Source of the DNA: Ostrinia nubilalis
Lineage: Eukaryota; Arthropoda; Insecta; Lepidoptera; Crambidae
DNA length: 64,000 bases
Assembly (NCBI RefSeq): GCF_963855985.1
Contig: NC_087118.1
Span: 11,862,501-11,926,500 of the forward strand
Direction: 5' to 3'
How positions within the stretch are numbered: the stretch's first letter is position 1; every line of letters starts with the position of its first letter. A model generated the notes under the pieces. It was not told the DNA's origin, searched no databases, and saw only the letters and a list, made by a program, of their open reading frames with translations. The translations under genes and the position numbers were made by a program. Below are positions 33,081 to 42,928 of the stretch, piece after piece.

Positions 33081-34320
33081 GCCGTCATAAGCGAAACTGA
33101 ACGAAATTGTTCTCACCAGCATAATAAGGATCGTCGTATAATTGTCATTTTGTAAAATTAATAATGCATATGTAGCCTTTTTTCGCATTTCTTAAATAAA
33201 CATTGCAAATACATCATAGGTCTCACTAAAAAACAGGTACTTTTAAAGGTATATAAAGTGTTATAAACGGTTACAAAAACAAAGTCAAAATTTATTTATT
33301 TGTAATTTTAAATAGTACTTAAATATTAATTAACAAGAATAAACATTCTAAAAAATAGCAAGTTACACTTAAAACATAACGTTACTTATTTATTTCAAGA
33401 ATACTCAAATTTTAACAACTTTTAGTTATTGTTAATTTTATGAAAATGATCAAGTAGCAATTCCTGGCAAAGAAAGAAAATGTCACGTCCATTATGAAAA
33501 CCCTCTCAACAATAAAATTACCTCATGCATGATAGCAACAACAAACTTGTAAATAAAAGGAGTAACTTTAATATTAAGAAAGTGAAAGAATAATGGTAAT
33601 AAAATAACAATACCATAAGAAAATTCTAAACTGAAAATATAGTAAACATTCGGTACAAAAGAAGTGAAAACCCAAATAAAAACAAACGGTGTAGTCGATA
33701 TCCAATGCTCACTTGTCTTCAGCAAGACAAGCGATAGGATGTTTTAACACCTACGACCTACAGTGCTCGAGATCCGTCGCACATCTATCTCATCAACGAG
33801 AGAAGAAGGAGGAAAATATTGAACAGAGTAGTTGAAACTGATAAATTATTAATTTTAACTTCAAAGACATGAGGTAATTAGGATAATATTTAGCGAGGGA
33901 ACAGACAGCAGTTCTCAAAATGAGACCCATTTTTATCACAATTTCATTGTTAGGTTAAAATGGACGAACATAAAATATGTACCTACGTAGGACATTAAAA
34001 ACAGTGCACCCAAAACAAAATTCTTATTGTTTAAATAAATGAAATTATTAAAAAGTACTATTCTGTAATATGTGAATAAGCTAACAAACATAACAAACTG
34101 AATTACAATAAAAACATTATAGGTAGGTGGTAGTCAATATTCATTATTAATTTATAGTTAATATGTACACATTAAGAGAAAAAAGTTTTTGGTTTTATAT
34201 TAAGTTATTGCAAATTTTAATATTATTAACAAAGACAGGTACTAATTAATAAAAAATATTATTTGTTGTGTAGCAACATTTATGACTTAAATGTGATTAA
34301 AAATATGAATTCCTTTTATA
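33081..34320. other. AT-rich DNA without a supported gene
   Basis: A hydrophobic 77-codon minus-strand frame (33492-33725) lacks splice sites and is typical of what AT-rich DNA gives by chance. Nothing else was recognised. Confidence 0.35.
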
Positions 34321-35057
34321 AGCCTGACCAGGAACATAAAAACCCTCGCCATGTTGCGGAAAACTAATGGTACTAATTTCTTTTAATGGCAACAGTAACT
34401 GAAAACTTCATTGACATGTCACCTTGCATGTCAGTCTATTGCTGTCAAAGTGTAAACAAACTTTATTTTAAATGTGCGCAATTGATTTTGTAAATGAAAT
34501 TGCTAAAATCTTTTTATAGTCGTGAAAGAAAAGTGGTTCACAATGTGTTAAAGTATTTGTCGAAGAGAAATACCAAAGGTTCGGACAATATTTTCATTGA
34601 ATAATGTTTCCAACAAAGGTTGTCAAATTGACTGACATGTTTATCGTATAGTACAGTCCACTATGAAAATTAGCTGTGGTTTGTTTCAACTACCTATTTT
34701 AAAGTTTTTTGTCACTTTCTAAGTGTTGAATTTTATGGAATTGGGAAAGAAGTACCGAGTTTGAAGCGTTCATGAGCAGACATTGCAGTTGAATATTCAA
34801 GTTCTGAATTTGATTATTGATGAATAATAAAATAAATCCTACTATAATAGTTCGATTGATGGTTTCATTTAATTTATTTAAACCAGGTTACCTATAATAA
34901 TATTTTTTCGTTAATTTATGAAAATATCAAATTAGCCCGTAATCCTGATACATAAAGTTAGCCTATTAATTTAACACAGGTACGACTGTACTCAGTGTTG
35001 CACTATCAAATGCAATTGACGCGCCTCTATGCCAGGGTTTTTATGTTCTTGGTCAGG
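34321..35057. mobile_element. non-autonomous TIR element, 737 bp
   Basis: The left end AGCCTGACCAGGAACATAAA (then AACCCTCGCCAT) is mirrored by the right end read inward, AGCCTGACCAAGAACATAAA (then AACCCTGGCAT). TA-rich flanks could be the target duplication. The interior is AT-rich and non-coding. Confidence 0.7.
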
Positions 35058-35327
35058 CTATAACTATTCGTATAGTGTCGATTCGAATTAAAAAAGTATG
35101 TCCTAAATGTATAACAAGAAAAGCAACGTTATGTTTTAAATGTTTTTAGTTATAAAAAAAAAACAATTTCTTGTAAAATTGTTAAAAAATCTTTATATCA
35201 TTTGGTGTTGGACTATTATGTATTCGTTAAATATTGATTAAAACCCAGTATTCATAAAAAAACTGAATACTCCATGCAACAAAATACGTTAAGAAGTGTT
35301 TAGGATTTTAATTATTAACAGTTTAAT

Positions 35328-35420
35328 GTCAGAGTTAGTTCTAGCTTTAACTACAACACGGATATTTAACCGGATATGTCCTGCGAAAATTGATTTTCTC
35401 GCCAAAAATCTTGTTTAAAT
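35328..35420 (-). pseudogene. short decayed Helitron helicase fragment
   Basis: Aligns at roughly 70 percent with 43838-43925 of the intact Helitron gene, across the helicase motif around FAGDFRQIPPVVV. The shared words are TGTCAGAGTTA, TCCTGCGAAAATT and CGCCAAAAA. It is too diverged to be a recent copy of that element. Confidence 0.5.
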
Positions 35421-35879
35421 CTTCTGCAGCCATAACGTGCAGTAACTAATAATATGACGTGATTGGATTACTAATGTTTGGCCAAAAACGTTTCCCAAAT
35501 TATCACATCGCAAACAACTTATTTCATTCTTTTTATCGAAATATTCATTAACAAGAGGTGATTCTGGCGCTCGGCGGCCGCTACCGCGGCACGCTGCGCT
35601 CGCCTTCGCGCGTTAATGGTCACTGTTCTAACCTAACCTAACCCACTATTTTCTGCAATACCTACTTTTTGCAAACATACAATTTTATTATTAAAATTAT
35701 TGTTTAAGAAAACTATGATCATGTGCCTTATGCTTTGATTTGTGGGTAAGTATATGAAGTGTTAATTTGATCAATCAAATTATTTGGATATTTGGCAAAA
35801 AACATTTGCTATACAAAAATTTGCCATAAAAAAACTTGACCAAGTAAAATTTTGCCAAATGATAATTTGACCAAATGAA

Positions 35880-36920
35880 TTATCGCATCCCACCGCTCCT
35901 GCCAAAAGGCCACGGCATCCTCTCTAATGGTGCGCTTCAATTCCCGGCGCTCCCTGGGGGCCAGTTGGATTCCCTCCTCCGCAAGTCGTCCTGCACGAGA
36001 GACTTACAGGTAACGCTGCCGTGCTGCACGACCTGTAAGCCTTCGTGAGTAAAATGAGCGCCGGTCGCTGAGTATTCCCTCCAACCACCTTTCTCATTAG
36101 AAAAATCGATTCCCTCCAACCACCTTTCTCATTACAAAAATCGACGAGCATCGGTACCATACGGCCGCAGCGTATGTCATTGTGGCCACATAAATGCCTG
36201 CGTACAGCACACTTAGGGCGGGGTATCTCACACCCCATGACGTCTTGCCAAAACCATTGGCAGCTTGTAAATCAATCAATTTCGCATGCGGCACATAGGA
36301 CCTAGCCTCGTCGAGGGTCACACCAAGCGATTGCGATCGTCACATCGTCTGCGTACGCTATTACGTGTACCCACTCAGGACACGGCAGCAGCAGGAGGTC
36401 GTTGAGCAGGAGGTTCCAAAGTGTCGGGCCCAACATTGATCCCTAAGGACATCCCATGGTACTGCGCTTCCACGACGTGTGAGCCCCTACATAGAGGCCC
36501 ACACGCCGGTCTGTAAAGTAACTAACCAATGACCTGAAGATATTAGGTGGAGCTCCGGTCTGTTTGGCCTTCAACAAAATCATCAGCCACCACGCGTTGT
36601 CAAAAGCACCGGAGATGTCCAGGAAGATCAGCTGCACGTATGACGCAGTACTGTTCTCGGTGATCGAGTTAATGAACTTGAGCGCCGTGACCGTAGACCG
36701 GCCACGGGTGAAACCGTGCTGAGCGTCAGATATATGTCGGTGCAAGCAGGGAGCGCAGGGGATGATGACGCGCTCCAGGATCTTACCCAGGATTGGCAAA
36801 AGAGTAATAGGCCTATAGGCCTTCGGGTCAGAGAGAGGCTTACCGTTTCCCTTCGGGAGGACCAATAGTCTACCTACCTTCCAGATGTCTGTAAAAGAAC
36901 CTTCAGCAAAGGTGGTGCGA
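35880..36920 (-). pseudogene. R1-clade LINE reverse transcriptase fragment
   Basis: The minus strand reads VLPKGNGKPLSDPKAYRPIT, a HGFTRGRSTVTALKF block, LIFLDISGAFDNAWWLMILL, then TMGCP followed by an in-frame TAG where R1 elements have Gln, then GSMLGPTLWNLLLNDLLLLP and AYADDVTIAI. An internal deletion then joins to a LDEARSYVPHAKLIDL...GIYVATMTYAAAVWY segment and to a C-terminal piece. It is truncated at both ends, with at least one stop and frame changes. The flanks carry TTGGCAAA/TTTGGCGAAAAG-type repeats, so it was inserted into another repeat. Confidence 0.75.
36078..36140. repeat. short direct duplication inside the R1 fragment
   Basis: TCCCTCCAACCACCTTTCTC followed by ATTAGAAAAATCGA (second copy ATTACAAAAATCGA) occurs twice in tandem with a period of about 41 bp, probably a replication-slippage duplication. 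Confidence 0.7.
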
Positions 36921-37104
36921 AAAGTAACAGTTGCTAAGTTTATTTGGGAAATGAAACATTGGCGATAAGTTGTTTGCGAAGCGAAATTTGGCGAAAAGTA
37001 ATTTGGCCAAACGGAAGGATACCGATGCGATTACTCTTAAATCGTAACAAATAAGTTTATGAAATGTTTATTTCTAAATGTAATAATATCAATATAACTT
37101 TAAA

Positions 37105-37552
37105 AAAAAACCGACTTCAAATGCGTGAATACAAATAATACCTATTCAACAAAAAAATAATCGTTCAAATTGGTTCATATCGGCGGAGATATTGCGTATA
37201 AAAAAGTTCATCCCCAATTTTCCACCCTTGGAGGTGAAATATTTTCTTTAAATTTGCATGAAACCACCCTTTTGATAATACCTATTCAACAAAAAAAAAT
37301 TCGTTCAAATTGGTTTATAATCGGCGGAGATATTGCGTATAAAAAAGTTCATCCCCAATTTTCCACCCTTGGGGGTTATTTTTTTTATTATTAAATTTAA
37401 ATGGGACCACCCTTGAGGTATTACCTATACGCCGAAAAAATATTTGTTCAAATCGGTTCATAATTGGCAAAGTTATCGCGTAACAAACATAGAAAAAAAA
37501 ACATACGGGTCGAATTGAGAACCTCCTCCTTTTTTTGAAGTCCGTTGAAAAA
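37105..37552. repeat. interspersed repeat family A, copy 2
   Basis: Colinear with 8393-8795: repeated GGCGGAGATATTGCG units, AATGGGACCACCCTTGAGGT, and the ACATACGGGTCGAATTGAGA end followed by a TTGAAGTC(C/G)GTTG word. The A-run before the end is shorter than in copy 1. Confidence 0.7.
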
Positions 37553-37559
37553 AAAAGGC

Positions 37560-37651
37560 GGCATAGGGGCCCGAGCGCCAGCCTCACCGCACCTTAACCT
37601 ATTTATTACACTGCATTAACTTAAATTATACTGGTAAATTACTAATATTAG
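37560..37651. repeat. left flank of the 379-bp array, terminal-like sequence
   Basis: CACCGCACCTTAACCTATTT with nearby GGGGCCCGAGCGCC resembles 51557-51615 in the same orientation, and 41580-41640 in inverted orientation on the other side of the array. It may be the end of the element that carries the array. Confidence 0.45.
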
Positions 37652-40600
37652 TAACCCACCACCCCAGAGACATTTTAGTAAGAATGACAAATCCAAGATA
37701 TCTTTTATCATATTCCAATGATAGTAATAATTCAGACTGAAAAAACTTAAACACAATAAGATTGAAGAGGATCCCTTCCAATCGTGTAATGTGTTATTAC
37801 CAATAATGTGACTGTTTTGACACTAAAGTAACCAAAAATATTTTTGACTATCTATGGGAACTGTGGCAAAGTAATGCTATAACATCACCCCATTCAAAAT
37901 TAAAAGCGTAAAAATCTGGACAACTTGGTTTGACCAGTCCCCGAAGGCAGCGCCTGTTCACAGACATGACGGATGAGCCAGCCATCGCTTCACTCGATCA
38001 TATTTTAGAGAATGTAACGACCCGCCTCACCACGCCACCACCCCAGAGACATTTTAGTGAGAATGACAAATCCAAGATATCTTTTTTCTCATATTCTAAT
38101 GATAGTAATAATTCAGACTGAAAAAACTTAAACACAATAAGATTGAAGAGGATCCCTTCCAATCGTGTAATGTTTTATTACCAATAATGTGACTGTTTTG
38201 ACACTAAAGTAATCAAAAATATTTTTGACTATCCATGGGAACTGTGGCAAAGTAATGCTATAACATCACCCCATTCAAAATTAAAAGCATAAAAATCTGG
38301 ACAACTTGGTTTGACCAGTCCCCGAAGGCAGCGCCTGTTCACAGACATGACGGATGAGCCAGCCATCGCTTCACTCGATCATATTTTAGAGAATGTAACG
38401 ACCCGCCTCACCACGCCACCACCCCAGAGACATTTTAGTGAGAATGACAAATCCAAGATATCTTTTTTCATATTCTAATGATAGTAATAATTCAGACTGA
38501 AAAAACTTAAACACAATAAGATTGAAGAGGATCCCTTCCAATCGTGTAATGTTTTATTACCAATAATGTGACTGTTTTGACACTAAAGTAACCAAAAATA
38601 TTTTTGACTATCTATGGGAACTGTGGCAAAGTAATGCTATAACATCACCCCATTCAAAATTAAAAGCGTAAAAATCTGGACAACTTGGTTTGACCAGTCC
38701 CCGAAGGCAGCGCCTGTTCACAGACATGACGGATGAGCCAGCCATCGCTTCACTCGATCATATTTTAGAGAATGTAACGACCCGCCTCACCACGCCACCA
38801 CCCCAGAGACATTTTAGTGAGAATGACAAATCCAAGATATCTTTTTTCATATTCTAATGATAGTAATAATTCAGACTGAAAAAACTTAAACACAATAAGA
38901 TTAAAGAGGATCCCTTCCAATCGTGTAATATTTCATTACCAATAATATGACTGTTTTGACACTAAAGTAACCAAAAATATTTTTGACTATCTATGGGAAC
39001 TGTGGCAAAGTAATGCTATAACATCACCCCATTCAAAATTAAAAGCGTAAAAATCTGGACAACTTGGTTTGACCAGTCCCCGAAGGCAGCGCCTGTTCAC
39101 AGACATGACGGATGAGCCAGCCATCGCTTCACTCGATCATATTTTAGAGAATGTAACGACCCGCCTCACCACGCCACCACCCCAGAGACATTTTAGTGAG
39201 AATGACAAATCCAAGATATCTTTTTTCTCATATTCTAATGATAGTAATAATTCAGACTGAAAAAACTTAAACACAATAAGATTGAAGAGGATCCCTTCCA
39301 ATCGTGTAATGTTTTATTACCAATAATGTGACTGTTTTGACACTAAAGTAATCAAAAATATTTTTGACTATCCATGGGAACTGTGGCAAAGTAATGCTAT
39401 AACATCACCCCATTCAAAATTAAAAGCATAAAAATCTGGACAACTTGGTTTGACCAGTCCCCGAAGGCAGCGCCTGTTCACAGACATGACGGATGAGCCA
39501 GCCATCGCTTCACTCGATCATATTTTAGAGAATGTAACGACCCGCCTCACCACGCCACCACCCCAGAGCCATTTTAGTGAGAATGACAAATCCAAGATAT
39601 CTTTTTTCATATTCTAATGATAGTAATAATTCAGACTGAAAAAACTTAAACACAATAAGATCGAAGAGGATCCCTTTCAATCGTGTAATGTGTTATTACC
39701 AATAATGTGACTGTTTTGACACTAAAGTAACCAAAAATATTTTTGACTATCTATGGGAACTGTGGCAAAGTAATGCTATAACATCACCCCATCCAAAATT
39801 AAAAGCGTAAAAATCTGGACAACTTGGTTTGACCAGTCCCCGAAGGCAGCGCCTGTTCACAGACATGACGGATGAGCCAGCCATCGCTTCACTCGATCAT
39901 ATTTTAGAGAATGTAACGACCCGCCTCACCACGCCACCACCCCAGAGACATTTTAGTGAGAATGACAAATCCAAGATATCTTTTTTTATATTCTAATGAT
40001 AGTAATAATTCAGACTGAAAAAACTTAAACACAATAAGATTGAAGAGGATCCCTTCCAATCGTGTAATGTTTCATTGCCAATAATGTGACTGTTTTGACA
40101 CTAAAGTAACCAAAAATATTTTTGACTATCTATGGGAACTGTGGCAAAGTAATATTATAACATCACCCTATTAAAAATTAAAAGCATAGGAATCTGGACA
40201 ACTTGGTTTGACCAGTCCCCGAAGGCAGCGCCTGTTCACAGACATGACGGATGAGCCAGCCATCGCTTCACTCGATCATATTTTAGAGAATGTAACGACC
40301 CGCCTCACCACGCCACCACCCCAGAGACATTTTAGTGAGAATGACAAATCCAAGATATCTTTTTTCATATTCTAATGATAGTAATAATTCAGACTGAAAA
40401 AACTTAAACACAATAAGATTGAAGAGGATCCCTTCCAATCGTGTAATGTTTCATTGCCAATAATGTGACTGTTTTGACACTAAAGTAACCAAAAATATTT
40501 TTGACTATCTATGGGAACTGTGGCAAAGTAATGCTATAACATCACCCCATTCAAAATTAAAAGCGTAAAAATCTTGACAACTTGGTTTGACCAGTCCCCG

Positions 40601-41580
40601 AAGGCAGCGCCTGTTCACAGACATGACGGATGAGCCAGCCATCGCTTCACTCGATCATATTTTAGAGAATGTAACGACCCGCCTCACCACGCCACCACCC
40701 CAGAGACATTTTAGTGAGAATGACAAATCCAAGACATCTTTTTTCATATTCTAATGATAGTAATAATTCAGACTGAAAAAACTTAAACACAAGAAGATTG
40801 AAGAGGATCCCTTCCAATCGTGTAATGTGTTATTACCAATAATGTGACTGTTTTGACACTAAAGTAACCAAAAATATTTTTGACTATGTATGGGAACTGT
40901 GGCAAAGTAATGCTATAACATCACCCTATTCAAAATTAAAAGCGTAAAAATCTGGACAACTTGGTTTGACCAGTCCCCGAAGGCAGCGCCTGTTCACAGA
41001 CATGACGGATGAGCCAGCCATCGCTTCACTCGATCATATTTTAGAGAATGTAACGACCCGCCTCACCACGCCACCACCCCAGAGACATTTTAGTGAGAAT
41101 GACAAATCCAAGATATCTTTTTTCATATTCTAATGATAGTAATAATTCAGACTGAAAAAACTTAAACACAATAAAATTGAAGAGGATCCCTTTCAATCGT
41201 GTAATGTGTTATTACCAATAATGTGACTGTTTTGACACTAAAGTAACCAAAAATATTTTTGACCACCTATAGGAACTGTGGCAAAGTAATACTATAACAT
41301 CACCCTATTCAAAATTAAAAGTATAGGAATCTGGACAACTTGGATTGACCAGTCCCCGAAGGCAGCGCCTGTTCACAGACATGACGGATGAACCAGCCAT
41401 CGCTTCACTCGATCATATTTTAGAGACATTTTAGTGAGAATGACAAATTCAAAATCTTTCTTTTTAATTTAATAAAAATAACAATTCAGACTGAAGATAA
41501 TCTTGACAATGGAGGGGATCACTTTATTGTCATAATGTTTTATTACTAATTTATGATATTAATTTATTCAACATAGTATT
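37652..41580. repeat. tandem array of a 379-381-bp unit, about ten copies
   Basis: The word CAGACATGACGG(A/G)TGA recurs at 37961, 38342, 38721, 39100, 39481, 39860, 40239, 40618, 40997 and 41376, giving steps of 379 or 381 bp. Units are nearly identical. The first is partial and the last (after about 41420) is deleted and diverged. Two units carry an extra TC (TTTTTTCTCATATT) and share linked variants, exactly three units apart, which shows higher-order duplication. Each unit carries the same exon-like stretch, TSPRRQRLFTDMTDEPAIAS on. In the 381-bp units that frame runs on to a stop after SNDSNNSD. In the 379-bp units it shifts near its end. Confidence 0.9.
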
Positions 41581-41640
41581 AAAAATAGGTCAAGTTGCGG
41601 CGGGAGTGGCCCCTTGGCCATCCCTAAAGCCAACTGTATT
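41580..41640. repeat. right flank of the 379-bp array, inverted terminal-like sequence
   Basis: Read on the minus strand, GATGGCCAAGGGGCCACTCC then CGCCGCAACTTGACCTATTT resembles 51557-51615 and the left array flank. The array is therefore bracketed by inverted copies of a sequence of about 50 bp. Confidence 0.45.
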
Positions 41641-41659
41641 TTTTACATACAATATAAAA

Positions 41660-41805
41660 AAATCGGAAAACCGCGGTTTAGATAGCAAGAAACAAACGGA
41701 CATATTCATTACGTCACGGTCATTGCATGGGTTCAAATATTATATGTGCTCCCTCGAAAACCTACTCTCCACATAACCGTTTAAAGCACTTTATATATCT
41801 ATAAA
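41660..41805 (-). pseudogene. decayed Helitron Rep fragment with internal deletion
   Basis: The first part (AAAACCGCGGTTTAGATAGC...) matches 46209-46250 of the intact Helitron gene. The second (GGGTTCAAATATTATATGTG...AACCGTTTAAAGCA) matches about 46508-46575. The roughly 270 bp between them are missing. No open frame remains. Confidence 0.55.
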
Positions 41806-41897
41806 AGTACCTATGTTCTTCAGTGTAACCTACGACGCAGCTTGCATTGCTTATTCAAGTAATGCGAAAAAAAAGGCTACCCCTGTACATTATTTCA

Positions 41898-42031
41898 GCT
41901 TCAACCAAACCAACGCGTGCAGATTGCCATCGCCGGCGCGATCATAAGCCAATGACTGGTCGTGCGACCTGTCATTCGCCTATGATCGCGTCGGCGATGG
42001 TGATTTGCACGCGTTGGTTTGGTTGAAGCTT
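41898..42031. repeat. 134-bp hairpin with about 60-bp arms
   Basis: AGCTTCAACCAAACCAACGC...CCAATGAC pairs with GTCATTCGCCTATG...GTTGGTTTGGTTGAAGCT around a loop of about 14 bp, with a few mismatches. It is a small MITE. If transcribed, the RNA would form a long near-perfect stem. Confidence 0.75.
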
Positions 42032-42114
42032 ACTTTTACAAAATGACAATTATACGATATCCATTATATGCTGGTAAGAACAATTCCGTTCAGTTACACT
42101 TTAAACGGCATATA

Positions 42115-42785
42115 ACTAACAAAAAATCAACACACCCATTGCTCATTGCCTCCGGAACCATGCATATGTTTGTTATATTGGCATACTCGTACTTGTACCT
42201 AGACTTCCTGACATTCCGTCGACGCTGAGGCATTCAATTGGCACAAGTGGGACATTATCAAGCGGTTATTAACCTTACCTTGATTCGTCACCCCTGCATC
42301 TTCTCTCCGGTCTCTTCCCCCTCAACTTCACGCCCGCAGCTATGCGGCTGTCGAACTCCACACTCTTCGCTTCGATGTCGTTACCTTCCCCAAGACGTCC
42401 GCCGGTGTTTCCCACAGCATCAGCAACATCAGCCCACAGGCTGGCGTGTCCCCCCAACAGTCGTCCACGTCTATCCTTCAGTTCGCCCTTCAGTGATATC
42501 ATAACATCTCTTCTTCAATTTGGTTGACCGAGAAAGCTCCTATTCTAAAATCAAACACCAATGTAAATGGATTTATACTCCAAGTGACGACGCTATACCG
42601 ATCCACCCCTACAGTGTAGAGATGATATTTAACATAGCCCATTCCCCCGATACTTCACTATCTCCACTCACACCACCACACACGCATAACTCATATACAC
42701 AAAACCAACATGCCCAAACAAAAACCACCAAATTTTGAATTCATGCGAAATGAGTATAAAAAAGCAAAAATAAATAAATAATGCA
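42115..42785 (+). repeat. interspersed repeat family B, copy 2
   Basis: Plus-strand counterpart of 32350-33080, ending in AAATAAATAAATAATG. The copies share ATTCCGTCGACGCTGAGG and CGACGC/ATATTCCGATATACC-like blocks. Short frames in it are not conserved with copy 1. Confidence 0.65.
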
Positions 42786-42928
42786 CGTGTATAGGCGTGT
42801 CAGCTTGATTTTAATTGATTTTAAAATATATTTACACAAAAGAATTGTCAATTGATTGATGAGGTGAATTATATTTACACTTTCCGAGAAACTGCGTAAA
42901 AATAAAAAAAAAATATAAAAAAAGTAAT

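Noticed and set aside
33492..33725. 77-codon hydrophobic minus-strand frame resembling a membrane protein
   Set aside because: AT-rich DNA gives such translations by chance. There are no splice sites, conserved motifs or neighbouring exons.
35629..35643. Three CCTAA units, the insect telomere repeat (TTAGG)n
   Set aside because: Too short to mean an internal telomere. CTAACC words are common in such genomes.
37652..41580. CRISPR array
   Set aside because: Units of 379 bp are repeated in full with no unique spacers, in an insect-type nuclear context.
42238..42738. Short frames of 60-90 codons on both strands
   Set aside because: They lie in interspersed repeat family B and are not conserved in its other copy at 32.3-33.1 kb.
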